Part shown: piece after piece, positions 9,223 to 18,298 of the stretch | Layout of the letters: every line of letters begins with the position of its first letter | How positions within the stretch are numbered: the stretch's first letter is position 1 | Notes under the pieces: generated by a model | Told to the model about the DNA's origin: nothing | Seen by the model: the letters and a program-made list of their open reading frames with translations, nothing else | Databases searched by the model: none | Assembly (NCBI RefSeq): GCF_014117325.1 | Contig: NZ_CP059732.1 | Span: forward strand, 8,789,065 to 8,853,064 | DNA: 64,000 nt | Reading direction: 5' to 3' | From: Spirosoma foliorum | GTDB lineage: Bacteria; Bacteroidota; Bacteroidia; Cytophagales; Spirosomataceae | Translations under genes and position numbers: made by a program

Positions 9223-9876
9223 ATGAACCACCTCTTCCCATACATCGAGCGGACGTTACTTCATCCTGGGGTGACGATTAACGAGCAGTACGAAGCGCTC
9301 GATGAAGTGACGCAACTAGGCATGGCTGGCCTGACGGTTGCGCCGTTTTGGGTGAAGAAATTCCGTCGTGAATTGGGAGAAACCCATCCGGCAATCCTTT
9401 CGACCGTTATCGGCTATCCATTTGGTTATCAGCGTACCGAAGCCAAGCAAACCGAAATCGAGTGGGCGCTAAAAGATGGAGCCAGCGAAATAGAAGTAGT
9501 CCTGAATACGTCGGCCTTGTTTTCTCCTGCTTCGGTCTGGCTCAAAATTGAACTAGCGAAACTCGTGGCGCTGGTTCATGCTCAGGAGAAGTTTTTTACG
9601 GTTATTCTGGAGTCCTCTTTGCTCGACTCTGAGCAGCTTCAGAAAATGATAAAATTATCGGCCGATGCCGGAGCGGATTTTATCAAAAATTCGACGGGCT
9701 TTATCGCCCATTCAACGATCCCACTTTATAATCACACTCAAGCGCTACAATTTCGCACGCTTGTCCCTGCATCTGTAGGTGTCAAATTAGTAGCCGATGG
9801 CGCTACGGAGCGACAGTTGGAAGCATTAATTGCTGCCGGGGTGGAGCGGCTTTCATTAAGTAGTCTTCCTGCATAA
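9223..9876 (+). CDS. deoC: deoxyribose-phosphate aldolase
   Basis: A 217-residue class I aldolase of the DeoC family, cleaving 2-deoxyribose-5-phosphate to acetaldehyde and glyceraldehyde-3-phosphate in deoxynucleoside salvage. The Schiff-base lysine is in ADFIKNSTGF (near residue 155) and the second conserved lysine in VGVK (near 189). The position of the family's catalytic aspartate (EVD in most members) reads EIEVV, a conservative Asp-to-Glu change. The fold-defining start (IERTLLHPGVT) and STVIGYPFGY are present. It lies between an inverted repeat and the TonB_C genes with no obvious nucleoside-salvage partner. Confidence 0.85.
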   Translation: MNHLFPYIERTLLHPGVTINEQYEALDEVTQLGMAGLTVAPFWVKKFRRELGETHPAILSTVIGYPFGYQRTEAKQTEIEWALKDGASEIEVVLNTSALFSPASVWLKIELAKLVALVHAQEKFFTVILESSLLDSEQLQKMIKLSADAGADFIKNSTGFIAHSTIPLYNHTQALQFRTLVPASVGVKLVADGATERQLEALIAAGVERLSLSSLPA

Positions 9877-9945
9877 AGCATTCAACAGTGTTGGGAGAAA
9901 TAAGTCCTTTTCATAACTTGCGGACGATGTTCACTCCCACACTTT

Positions 9946-11397
9946 ATGAAAATTCTGCTCTTCCTTCTTTGCTGCACAGCTGCGTTTGCCCAACAAACGG
10001 TATATCAATCATTTGAAGTCGATAGTGGTGGTGCTGCCCCGCGCGGAGGTATTCTCTTTCTGAACACCTTTCTCCAGACAAACCTGCGCAAGCCAATCGC
10101 TGCTCAAGCAACAGGAGTAGGTGGCCGCGTTATTTTGAGTGCTATTGTTGAACTAGATGGTAGCGTTTCTGATGTAAAGATTGTTAATAGTCTGCGCCCC
10201 GATTGTGATCGGGAGGCAATGCGTGTGTTTAGACTTTTTAAGGCATGGCAACCCGGAATTAAAGGAGGCAAGGCTGTTCGCCAGCAGATTACTACCACCG
10301 TTCTGTTCAAACCTAATCCTCCCTTTATTTACAACAACGGAGCCCGGGTTAGCTATTATGACAATGATAAAAAAGCTCTTGCCGATAGTAGCGATAAGGC
10401 CCGCTACAAGCAGGAGGCTCCTTTAGATAGCAATGGCTTGGCTAATGGCGACATTGTGGTTTACAAAGGGAAAGGCGGGAACTGGAAAGAAGAGTATCGC
10501 ATACCGTTTGTGCGTCAAGTTAATGAGTCCCAAGGAGCGTCTGACGAATCAACAGCTACGATTGGCTATCAGAGTGATGGCCATCGGTGGGATGGTGAGG
10601 TTATACAACTAACTAAGTCGGGGTCGATTATCTATAAGTATTTTTATAAGAATGGGGTGCCAACAAGTGAAGGTGTGCATTACAGTTCAAATGGATTAGT
10701 GTCTGAAAAAAGAGAAGAATTTGACGGAGGTTTTACCGCTACTTCCTGGTATGACAATGGCCAGATTCGGGAAATTAAGGTTAATAACTATTTAAGCCCT
10801 ACAGACAAATCATTCATGAGTTCGGTTAAGGGCTTCTGGACTCCAACGGGCCAGCAGTTGGTAAAAAACGGGAACGGGCGAGTAAACCATAAACAGCAAG
10901 TAAGGTCGTATTCCAGTTTATTGCCTAAAACAGTAGTTACAGAGGAAGGAGCTTATGAAAATGGTCTTCAACAAGGTATCTGGGTAGGACAATACGAGGA
11001 TAAGTCATTTTATTATGAAGAGTTATTCGACAAAGGAGTATTCCAAAAAGGGAAGTCATGTCTACTTGGAGGGGATACAATAAGGTACACAGTACTTGAA
11101 AAGGTACCAGAATTTAAGGGAGGCATGCAGGCATTAGGTAATTTCTTAGCGCAAAACCTCCATTATCCACCTGAAGCCCAACAATCTAAAATAGAGGGAC
11201 AGGTGTTTCTTAGTTTCATAATCGATGCTGATGGGCGAGTTATAGATATCGATCTAGTAAAAGGTCTTGGTCATGGTACAAATGAAGAAGCTATACGAGT
11301 TCTAAAAGCTACAAGTGGTCGTTGGATACCAGGGCATCAACGTGGACAGAAGATCAATGTGAAATACAACCTGCCGATTAATTTTACCCTGCATTAA
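9946..11397 (+). CDS. secreted protein with two TonB_C domains around MORN-type repeats (paralogue 1)
   Basis: A 483-residue exported protein with a signal peptide ending at AFAQ. Residues 35-125 form a TonB C-terminal-like domain (GGRVILSAIVELDGSVSDVKIV...DREAMRV). The middle (about 200-340) carries YwqK/MORN-like units with YxNGxxxxEG and SNGLVSEK patterns. A second TonB_C domain lies at about 395-483 (IEGQVFLSFIIDADGRVIDIDLVKG). There is no N-terminal transmembrane anchor or Pro-rich linker, so it is not a classical energising TonB; the domains are probably used for binding. The next gene is a tandem paralogue of identical length. The function is unknown. Confidence 0.75.
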   Translation: MKILLFLLCCTAAFAQQTVYQSFEVDSGGAAPRGGILFLNTFLQTNLRKPIAAQATGVGGRVILSAIVELDGSVSDVKIVNSLRPDCDREAMRVFRLFKAWQPGIKGGKAVRQQITTTVLFKPNPPFIYNNGARVSYYDNDKKALADSSDKARYKQEAPLDSNGLANGDIVVYKGKGGNWKEEYRIPFVRQVNESQGASDESTATIGYQSDGHRWDGEVIQLTKSGSIIYKYFYKNGVPTSEGVHYSSNGLVSEKREEFDGGFTATSWYDNGQIREIKVNNYLSPTDKSFMSSVKGFWTPTGQQLVKNGNGRVNHKQQVRSYSSLLPKTVVTEEGAYENGLQQGIWVGQYEDKSFYYEELFDKGVFQKGKSCLLGGDTIRYTVLEKVPEFKGGMQALGNFLAQNLHYPPEAQQSKIEGQVFLSFIIDADGRVIDIDLVKGLGHGTNEEAIRVLKATSGRWIPGHQRGQKINVKYNLPINFTLH

Positions 11398-11454
11398 TCT
11401 GATACCCACTGTCTATTTTGTATAGCCCATCATCAGGTTCAGGTACTATCCCTC

Positions 11455-12906
11455 ATGAAAATTCTTCTCTCTTTATTCTTACTTTTCTGCTGTTCAATAG
11501 TCAGTGCTCAACAGGATGTTTATCAATCGTTCGAAGTGGATAGTGCTGCTACTCCTCGTGGCGGAGTAACGACATTTAATACATTCCTTCAGGCCAATTT
11601 ACGGAAGCCGATAGCGGCTGCTGCCAAGGGCATTGGTGGCATTGTGGTATTGAATGGCATTGTAGAAGCAGATGGATGTATTACAGGTGTAAAATTAGTA
11701 GAGTCATTTCGTCCTGATTGCGATCGTGAAGCTATGCGGGTGTTAAAGCTTTTCAATGCATGGAAGCCAGCTCGTAAGGCTAGAAAGGAAGTTCGGCAAG
11801 AAGTAATCATCCCTGTAAATTTTAAGGAAAATACTCCATTCATATATGAGAATGGTACACGAATCAGCTACTTTGACGTAGATTACGTGGCCCTTATGGA
11901 CACTACTCAGGCATATTATAAACAATACTTGCCAATAGATTCAATGGGTATTCCTACAGGGGATATTATGCTATACAAAATGAAAAAAGGCATATGGAAG
12001 AAAGAAGCTCAATCACCGCTTTTTCGTAAAGTATTAGCTGATTTACCAAGAGAAAAGACCTATTCGATTGGTTATCAAAATGGCATTGTTGGATGGGAGG
12101 GAGACCTGTTTGTGGTTGATAACAAAGGTAAGCTTTTAAGGCAGTCGTATTTTCGAAAAGGTCAGCAGGTTGGTGCTGAATTATTCTATCACTCCAATGG
12201 CTTAGTTAGCGAGATGACTGAAACATTGAATGATAAATCGACCATTACTACTTGGTATTCTAATGGGCAAATCAATCAAGTTAAACTAGTTGATCCACCA
12301 CAGGGAGACTTTTCATATGCGTACCCAGAGCAGGTAATCGCTTTATGGGATAGCACAGGTCATCAAAAGATTAAAGATGGAAATGGTTATGGCATTTACC
12401 AGACGCGCATTCAGTCTGCTAAAGACACAACTCAATATACGCTTTTCATCGAGCAGGGTGTCTATAAGAATGGCTATAAACAAGGCGTTTGGACAGGAAA
12501 ATATGCTGATAGCTCCTATTTCTACAATGAAGTATACGATAAAGGAGTATGTAAAGATGGGAAAGCGCGTGCTGAGGGTGAGGATAGTGTAAACTATACT
12601 GAAATTGAAGAACCAGCTCAATTTTCAGGAGGTATACAATCATTAGATCGATTTTTAAAACGGAATTCAAAATATCCAATTGGGGCAGTACGGATTGGGG
12701 TAGAGGGCAGAGTATTTGTTGGCTTTTCAGTGTGTACAGATGGAACACTATGCAATTATGAGCTACTAAAAAGTGTACGACCTGATTTAGATCAGGAAGC
12801 ATTACGGGTTGTTAAGAAAACGAGTGGATATTGGATTCCTGCTAATTTGCGTGGTCGGAAAGTCCAGACCAAGTACAAGATGCCAATCAATTTTACTTTG
12901 AATTAA
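11455..12906 (+). CDS. secreted protein with two TonB_C domains around MORN-type repeats (paralogue 2)
   Basis: The tandem duplicate of the preceding gene: the same 483 residues, the same signal peptide type (ending VSAQ) and the same order TonB_C, MORN/YwqK-like units, TonB_C. Matching landmarks include QSFEVDS, RPDCDREAMRV, YFRKGQQVG..HSNGLVSE and the closing NFTLN. The copy is noticeably more A/T-rich than its neighbour, especially in the second half, which suggests relaxed or faster divergence rather than a recent duplication. The gap between the two is only 57 bp, so they are probably co-transcribed. No partner gene indicates a function. Confidence 0.72.
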   Translation: MKILLSLFLLFCCSIVSAQQDVYQSFEVDSAATPRGGVTTFNTFLQANLRKPIAAAAKGIGGIVVLNGIVEADGCITGVKLVESFRPDCDREAMRVLKLFNAWKPARKARKEVRQEVIIPVNFKENTPFIYENGTRISYFDVDYVALMDTTQAYYKQYLPIDSMGIPTGDIMLYKMKKGIWKKEAQSPLFRKVLADLPREKTYSIGYQNGIVGWEGDLFVVDNKGKLLRQSYFRKGQQVGAELFYHSNGLVSEMTETLNDKSTITTWYSNGQINQVKLVDPPQGDFSYAYPEQVIALWDSTGHQKIKDGNGYGIYQTRIQSAKDTTQYTLFIEQGVYKNGYKQGVWTGKYADSSYFYNEVYDKGVCKDGKARAEGEDSVNYTEIEEPAQFSGGIQSLDRFLKRNSKYPIGAVRIGVEGRVFVGFSVCTDGTLCNYELLKSVRPDLDQEALRVVKKTSGYWIPANLRGRKVQTKYKMPINFTLN

Positions 12907-12947
12907 GGTTATTCAATAGGGATACAAATTAAAACCTCATTTTTCGG

Positions 12948-12955
12948 TAAATTTG
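12948..12955 (+). promoter_or_regulatory. probable -7 box for gcvT
   Basis: TAAATTTG matches TAnnTTTG and lies 20 bp before the gcvT ATG. No good -33 TTG is found at the usual distance, so this is a weak call. Confidence 0.45.
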
Positions 12956-12974
12956 CCGGATAACCTCTGCGTAC

Positions 12975-14066
12975 ATGTCGCTCAAGCAAGTCCCTCTTCA
13001 TCATATTCATCAGCAACTAGGCGCTAAGATTGTGCCGTTTGCGGGCTTCGAGATGCCCGTTCGCTATTCATCTGACCTCGACGAACACAACACGGTTCGT
13101 AATGCCGTGGGCATTTTCGATGTCTCGCACATGGGTGAGTTCATCCTAAAAGGCGAAGGCGCCCTGGGCCTAATTCAGCGTGTGTCGGCCAACGATGCCA
13201 GCATCCTGTATGACGGTAAAGTGCAATACAGCTACCTGCCGAACGGTCGGGGTGGTATTGTCGATGATCTTCTGGTATATCGGATCAGCGATCTCGAATA
13301 TATGCTCGTGGTCAATGCATCGAACATCGAAAAAGACTGGAACTGGATTAGCCAATACGCATCGGACTATGATCTGAGCATGGTCAATGTCTCTGACGAT
13401 ACATGCCTGTTTGCGGTACAAGGGCCACTCGCTGCCAAAGCCCTACAATCACTTACCAATGCCGATCTTGATTCGATGGAGTATTATACGTTTGAGAAAA
13501 CCGATTTTGCCGGTTGTGCCAACGTAATTGTCTCAGCAACGGGCTATACGGGTGCGGGTGGTTTTGAAATATACGTTTCGAATGATCAGGCTGAGGATGT
13601 CTGGAATGCCATTGTGAAAGCGGGTGAACCTTACGGTCTCAAGCCTATCGGTCTGGGTGCCCGTGATACGCTCCGACTCGAAATGGGTTATAATCTCTAC
13701 GGAAACGACATCACCGACGAAACATCGCCTATTGAAGCGGGACTTGGCTGGGTCACAAAGTTTACCCACGATTTCATTGACGCCGATGTCCTGAAAGAGC
13801 AGAAGACACAGGGTGTGCCGCGTAAATTAGTTGGCTTCGAATTACTGGATCGGGGTGTGCCACGTGGCCATTACGAATTGACGGATGCCGATGGAAATCA
13901 AATCGGTGAAGTGACCTCTGGTACGCAGTCGCCAACCTTAGGTAAAGGTGTTGGTTTGGGGTATGTTCAAACCGCATTCAGCAAACCAGGCTCCGAAATC
14001 TTTGTGAAGGTTCGTGATCGGCTGCTCAAAGCCCAGGTTGTTAAACTCCCTTTCGTTAAAAAATAA
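12975..14066 (+). CDS. gcvT: glycine cleavage system aminomethyltransferase (T-protein)
   Basis: A 363-residue T-protein that transfers the methylene carbon from aminomethylated H-protein to tetrahydrofolate. The N-terminus has the family motif GAKIVPFAGFEMPVRYS and then GIFDVSHMGEF. The conserved folate-binding aspartate region (YSYLPNGRGGIVDDLLVYR) and ATGYTGAGGFEIYV are present, and GARDTLRLEMGYNLYGND with GLGWVTKF closes the catalytic part. The C-terminal barrel (GEVTSGTQSPTLGKGVGLGY) is intact. Full length for the family. Other gcv genes are not adjacent, as is usual in Bacteroidota. Confidence 0.95.
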   Translation: MSLKQVPLHHIHQQLGAKIVPFAGFEMPVRYSSDLDEHNTVRNAVGIFDVSHMGEFILKGEGALGLIQRVSANDASILYDGKVQYSYLPNGRGGIVDDLLVYRISDLEYMLVVNASNIEKDWNWISQYASDYDLSMVNVSDDTCLFAVQGPLAAKALQSLTNADLDSMEYYTFEKTDFAGCANVIVSATGYTGAGGFEIYVSNDQAEDVWNAIVKAGEPYGLKPIGLGARDTLRLEMGYNLYGNDITDETSPIEAGLGWVTKFTHDFIDADVLKEQKTQGVPRKLVGFELLDRGVPRGHYELTDADGNQIGEVTSGTQSPTLGKGVGLGYVQTAFSKPGSEIFVKVRDRLLKAQVVKLPFVKK

Positions 14067-14069
14067 AGT

Positions 14070-14188
14070 CTGAACCGGGATTTGTGTGATTTTACTGACT
14101 GACTTTGATTTTAGCCTTCGGATTTCTTTGAAAGCTAAATCATGAAAAATCATGGTCAGTCAGTAAAATCACACAAATCCCGGTTCAG
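14070..14188. repeat. 34-bp perfect inverted repeat between gcvT and comB
   Basis: Arms 14070-14103 and 14155-14188 are perfect complements over 34 bp. The 51-nt loop contains a further short stem (TTTAGC/GCTAAA). The repeat starts 3 bp after the gcvT stop and ends 9 bp before the comB start, filling the gap. Confidence 0.9.
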
Positions 14189-14197
14189 AATCATTCT

Positions 14198-14911
14198 ATG
14201 AAACAAATTGACGTTTGCTTTACCCCGGATTTATTGCATCTCCACACATTTGAGAATACGATAGTCGTTGTAGCCGATGTATTCCGGGCCACCTCGTGCA
14301 TGGTTACAGCCTTTGCCTATGGTGTGAATAGTATCACGCCCGTTGCCACAATTGATGAGTGCCGACAATTGCAAGAGCGCGGTTATCTGGCTGCTGCTGA
14401 GCGAAATGCCAAAAAAGTTGACGGCTTTGAGTTAGATAACTCGCCATTCACCTACATGGATGAGCGAATTCGGGGGGCAAACGTAGCCATGACAACCACA
14501 AACGGTACATTGGCTATTACCAAGTCGAGATCGGCGGTAAAAGTACTGGTTGGGTCGTTCCTGAATCTGGACGCGTTGGTACGGTACTTAAAAACCGAAG
14601 GCTACGATGTTATGGTACTTTGCGCGGGCTGGAAAGGGCGCGTGAATCTGGAAGATACGCTTTTTGCAGGCGCTTTGGTGGATCGCCTGAAAGATAGCTA
14701 TGCCATGGCAGAAGACAGCGCTATTATGGCGTGGCGACTATATGCGCAAGGAAAAGACAATCTGATCAATTACATGTCAAACGCGTCGCACATCCGACGG
14801 CTTCAACGGCTCGGTATTCAGAAAGACATTGCCTACTGCCTGCAACACGACCTCTACGACGTAATACCCGTATTGCGTGGTAGTTCGTTAGTCAATATGG
14901 AGGTAAAATAG
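14198..14911 (+). CDS. comB: 2-phosphosulfolactate phosphatase
   Basis: A 237-residue member of the ComB family, Mg-dependent phosphatases that release sulfolactate from 2-phosphosulfolactate (coenzyme M pathway in archaea; unclear role in bacteria). The family landmarks are present: VVVADVFRATSCMVTAFAYGV near the N-terminus, AAERNAKKVDGFELDNSP, TTTNGTLAI in the middle, and LCAGWKGRVNLEDTLFAGAL. Length is typical. No other coenzyme M gene is nearby, so in this organism it may act on another phospho-acid. Convergent with the DUF4249 gene with only 4 bp between stop codons. Confidence 0.88.
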   Translation: MKQIDVCFTPDLLHLHTFENTIVVVADVFRATSCMVTAFAYGVNSITPVATIDECRQLQERGYLAAAERNAKKVDGFELDNSPFTYMDERIRGANVAMTTTNGTLAITKSRSAVKVLVGSFLNLDALVRYLKTEGYDVMVLCAGWKGRVNLEDTLFAGALVDRLKDSYAMAEDSAIMAWRLYAQGKDNLINYMSNASHIRRLQRLGIQKDIAYCLQHDLYDVIPVLRGSSLVNMEVK

Positions 14912-14915
14912 CACT

Positions 14916-16256
14916 TCAGTCTCGCCAACCTTGGGGCTTAAACGGGGTTCGATTATCGCTTTGTAAGCACGGAGCCGTTGGCGGACGATCTGCATAAGGC
15001 CAGATCTTGACCTTAGGCGTTGGGCGGTAATCATCCAGAATATACAGCGGGGGCGGTTCAGGACTTGGCCGACGATTATTGAGCGCATAAAATAAATCAT
15101 CGCCATCATTAAGGTGTGGCCCACCGGGATCTAAAGCGCCATAAGCGAATCCCTGCCGATCGGTCCGGTCGAGCCAGTAATGCACTTGTGAAACAGCCGA
15201 AGCCGTAAAATAGCCTATGGTCTGTTTTTGGGAATTGCCTACTTGATGAACATTGCCACCCAAAGCCGTTGGTGGAGTATCGGATAATCCACCTGTTTTC
15301 TGAGTCTGGTCGGCAAAAAGCTTATAGTACTGATAGGCGTCTGGAGTCAGTGAGAGCTGACGAACATCGACCAGAGCAGGCTGGTAATCGTAAAACGGAA
15401 TCTGGGCTACCCGTTGCTGGCTAATCAGATTGCCATTCGCATAACGGTCATCAAAGACCTGAATATCATTGTTGTATAAGATTTCCCAGCACGCTGTTCG
15501 GCAAGGGTAATCATAATTCCATTGCTCTGTAGGCACAACCGGTGCTTTCGAATCAACCTGTGATAACCCCGGCGATGGGACAAAACAGTCTTCGTAAAGT
15601 TCGTCACCAGTTACAAAATATTTGAAGTCTTTATCGGCGTTATAGACTCCGGGCAAGACTTTATGAACGGAATAGACTCCATTTCGGCAGGTTCTGCACC
15701 AATACTGACGTTCGTAGAGTTTCCAGTCCCATCGGTAATAATTGTGTTCCTGAGCTGGGTCCTGGCTCTCGATAAAGATGTCATGAGCAGCTGTGTAGCC
15801 ATCCAACTGAGTAACGGGAAGACTCTTCGGATTAAATCGTGAACTTACTTTCGAAATTGCTGGAACGGCCTGCATAATCTGCTGACTAGATGCATATTGA
15901 GTACCATCAGCCAGGGTAAATCGAAGTTGATATGCATGCCCAATCTGACCTTTAAAATCGCTGGGAAGTTGATAACTACCATCAATGGTTTCGTGACAGA
16001 AAATTTGTAGTGATGAATCTACCACGACTATTACCGTTGCTTTCGTAATGGGTGTGGTCCCGAATTTCCCCGTAAGCGGGTCTGCTTTTGATCGGTTAAG
16101 GCGAATAATTTGAGGCTCAGCCAGATTGGTGATTGTGCCGTCTACAACCAATATATCGTTCGTGCTGAGTAAGGCGCTATCATCCGGATCTATACAGGCA
16201 AGTGGCAGAAAGAGAGCTGATAAGCCAACTACTAGTCGAGAGAGAACCGAGCGCAT
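14916..16256 (-). CDS. DUF4249 lipoprotein
   Basis: A 446-residue exported lipoprotein of the Bacteroidota family DUF4249. The N-terminal signal peptide ends in a lipobox-like LPLAC with Cys at about residue 21. An N-terminal beta-sandwich region follows (LVVDGTITNLAEPQIIRLNRS, then ATVIVVVDSS), as in other members, with a C-terminal cysteine-containing domain (CRTCRNG, CRTACWEIL). Members usually sit beside a TonB-dependent receptor; here none is adjacent, so this is a solitary copy. It is probably anchored in the outer membrane. The ligand is unknown. Confidence 0.75.
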   Translation of the reverse strand: MRSVLSRLVVGLSALFLPLACIDPDDSALLSTNDILVVDGTITNLAEPQIIRLNRSKADPLTGKFGTTPITKATVIVVVDSSLQIFCHETIDGSYQLPSDFKGQIGHAYQLRFTLADGTQYASSQQIMQAVPAISKVSSRFNPKSLPVTQLDGYTAAHDIFIESQDPAQEHNYYRWDWKLYERQYWCRTCRNGVYSVHKVLPGVYNADKDFKYFVTGDELYEDCFVPSPGLSQVDSKAPVVPTEQWNYDYPCRTACWEILYNNDIQVFDDRYANGNLISQQRVAQIPFYDYQPALVDVRQLSLTPDAYQYYKLFADQTQKTGGLSDTPPTALGGNVHQVGNSQKQTIGYFTASAVSQVHYWLDRTDRQGFAYGALDPGGPHLNDGDDLFYALNNRRPSPEPPPLYILDDYRPTPKVKIWPYADRPPTAPCLQSDNRTPFKPQGWRD

Positions 16257-16346
16257 GGATAGTTATACATTGAGTATACACTATAAAGCTTTTTTATCGC
16301 TGCTTTACTGGTAACGGTCTGTTCTGGACTATAATTACTAAACATA

Positions 16347-16396
16347 AATCACCCCACTAATTCGGGTTTGTTCAGGTTCCGATTAGCGGGGTGATT
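16347..16396. terminator. hairpin downstream of the acyl carrier protein gene
   Basis: Near-perfect inverted repeat AATCACCCC.CTAAT..CGG against its complement (16347-16364 with 16379-16396). It lies between the stop of the acyl carrier protein gene and the divergent start region of the DUF4249 gene. The T-run is weak on either strand. Confidence 0.55.
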
Positions 16397-16455
16397 ATTT
16401 TGTGAATAAGGAAAAGTTACTCTCAATAGAGAGTGGAGTAGGCGTTTTTGGCTAC

Positions 16456-16734
16456 CTAAGCTATGGCCTGTTCGCCGTGTAGGTAAGTCATAACGCCTTT
16501 CATGGTTGTTAGTTTGTCGTAATCTTCGTCGGGAATTCGGATGCCAAATTCCTGTTCGAGCTGCATGATCAGATCGACGGTGTCTAGACTATCCAGACCC
16601 AAATCGCGGGTGAAATGAGTTTGGTCGGTAATGGCGGTTTCCTGAACCCCAAATCCATGCAGAATCTCAATAACTCGCTCCTTCATCATACGATTTATGT
16701 TTTGCAGCCCCTTGTTTTTATATATAGAAGCCAT
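16456..16734 (-). CDS. acyl carrier protein
   Basis: A 92-residue acyl carrier protein. The phosphopantetheine attachment serine is in GLDSLDTVDLIMQLE, followed by the helix III region IPDEDYDKLTTMKGVMTYL. The first 15 residues (through the MM pair) may be an extension, since the typical ACP starts at MMKERVIEIL; the ATG at 16734 is kept because no nearer evidence excludes it. It is not next to fabF/fabD, so this is probably an accessory ACP or a relocated copy. The next upstream gene on the strand is the tolC-like gene, 130 bp away. Confidence 0.88.
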   Translation of the reverse strand: MASIYKNKGLQNINRMMKERVIEILHGFGVQETAITDQTHFTRDLGLDSLDTVDLIMQLEQEFGIRIPDEDYDKLTTMKGVMTYLHGEQAIA

Positions 16735-16864
16735 TTTTGTTCGATTTAGTATGTGTGCTACCGATTTTTTAACAGTTTTTAAATCATGGTCTAGCGGATT
16801 GGCAATCGCCGGTAATGCGCTATTAGGAGCATCTTTTACTGTTAATCGTCTGTCTGACTAAAAC

Positions 16865-18199
16865 TTACAGCAACGATTCGCCAAGCAATCGTTTTAACTC
16901 TAATTGGTTGAGCATCAGCTGATATTGGAAGTTCAGTCGGCCTAATTCAGCCTCTTCTACACCCGTTTCAGCGCTTTGCAGTTCAACGTTGGTAATCACG
17001 CCATTCCGTAAACGGGCGTTGGCAATTTGGAGCGCTTTCTGCGATTGCTCTACCTGCGTTTCGAGGTTTGCCAAACGAGTTTGGTTACTCCGGATATCGG
17101 CGTTGAGCTGGGCAATACTCTGCCGTACCTGAGCGTTGGCGTTCTCAACGGCATACTGACTGGCATTCAGATTTAACTGAGCCGCCTGATTTTGCAATTG
17201 ATAACGTTTCCCTGAATAAATGGGTACTGCCAGCGTTACACCAGCCGCGATATTGAACTTCGGCGTGTTGATTTCGGGCAAATACCCATTTCGAAACCCG
17301 GCTGAGCCAGAGAAACTAAGGCTAGGACGACCAGCCAGATTGTTGACCAGCACGTCGGTTTCGGCTTGCCGAACGCGATCCTGCGCCAGTTGAACGTCTT
17401 TATTACCAGCTAAGGTTGTCTGGCTATCATTGGCCAGAGCAAAGATCTGAGTCGGTGTACGACCCGACATGGCTTCTAAAGTAAATTGCTCTACTGCCCG
17501 ACTGATGTCTGGATTCGGATTGCCTGTCAGGTAGGTAAGTGCCGCCAACTGCCGTTCCAACTGGTTCTGAATCTCGATCTTACGATTCTGCGCTACTTTC
17601 ACCCGAACCTGCTGCGTAAGCACGTCATATTGAAGCGCATCGCCATTTTGCAGACGAGTGGCTAACAAACGAACATTGGCGCTGGCTGTGCGGATAACCG
17701 AGTCCTGAACCACCAAGCTTCGTTGTAGAAAACCAACACCATAGTAAGCTGCCGCTACCTGATACGCCAGTGATTGCTGCGTAATTTCCAGACCCCGACG
17801 CAATACTTGTACATTATCAGTAGCCTGCCGTGTAGCGGCATTCGTGCGGCCCCAGTCGTAAATGGTTTGCCCGATACCCACGTAAGCATTCACATTGTGG
17901 TTGGGCTGAAACTGAAGGGTTCTATCCACACCATCAATGGGCAGCGTTGCCTTTGCTACCGGATTGAGGTACTGGTAGCTGGCGTTTCCCGATACGTTTG
18001 GTTTCATAGCCGTGCGGGCAATATCCACTCGCAACTCGTTGGCCTGAATTTGCTGTTGTTGCTGTTTCAGAACCGGATAATTAGCATTGGCCTGTTGCAC
18101 CAGCGCCCGTAAATCGTCGGGAAGCTGGACTGGCTGATTCTGAGCCTGAAGGCCCCCTGTTGCCAGGAGAATAGGTATTATTAGAAGCTTGGAATGCAT
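16865..18199 (-). CDS. TolC-family outer membrane efflux protein
   Basis: A 444-residue outer-membrane channel of an RND/MFS-type tripartite pump. The start at 18199 (MHSKLLIIPILLATGG) gives a proper signal peptide cleaved after LQAQ; the longer frame upstream runs through an inverted repeat. Two homologous OEP halves are visible with long heptad-like helices rich in Ala, Gln, Asn and Leu (LATRLQNGDALQYDVLTQQV; ARLRNGVITNVELQSAET). It is the third gene of the operon adaptor - MFS pump - TolC, in the order of transcription, and would complete the path from the inner membrane to the outside. Confidence 0.88.
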   Translation of the reverse strand: MHSKLLIIPILLATGGLQAQNQPVQLPDDLRALVQQANANYPVLKQQQQQIQANELRVDIARTAMKPNVSGNASYQYLNPVAKATLPIDGVDRTLQFQPNHNVNAYVGIGQTIYDWGRTNAATRQATDNVQVLRRGLEITQQSLAYQVAAAYYGVGFLQRSLVVQDSVIRTASANVRLLATRLQNGDALQYDVLTQQVRVKVAQNRKIEIQNQLERQLAALTYLTGNPNPDISRAVEQFTLEAMSGRTPTQIFALANDSQTTLAGNKDVQLAQDRVRQAETDVLVNNLAGRPSLSFSGSAGFRNGYLPEINTPKFNIAAGVTLAVPIYSGKRYQLQNQAAQLNLNASQYAVENANAQVRQSIAQLNADIRSNQTRLANLETQVEQSQKALQIANARLRNGVITNVELQSAETGVEEAELGRLNFQYQLMLNQLELKRLLGESLL

Positions 18200-18215
18200 G
18201 TTTGAAGGTGTTTGC

Positions 18216-18293
18216 GGTTTACGGTTTATAGTTTGCGAAGCTGGTGTGCAGTCTAATTGATGCGTCAGCACCGAAAACCATAAACCGAAAACC
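18216..18293. repeat. imperfect intergenic inverted repeat
   Basis: GGTTTACGGTTTATAGTTT (18216-18234) pairs at 17 of 19 positions with the complement at 18275-18293. The loop carries GCGTCAGC, a word that recurs in the loops of other inverted repeats here. It lies between the MFS stop and the tolC start. Confidence 0.65.
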
Positions 18294-18298
18294 AATTA

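Noticed and set aside
12343..12802. Hydrophobic frames on the minus strand within the second TonB_C/MORN gene
   Set aside because: They are shadows of A/T-rich coding sequence; no signal peptide with a plausible mature protein and no neighbour in the same frame.
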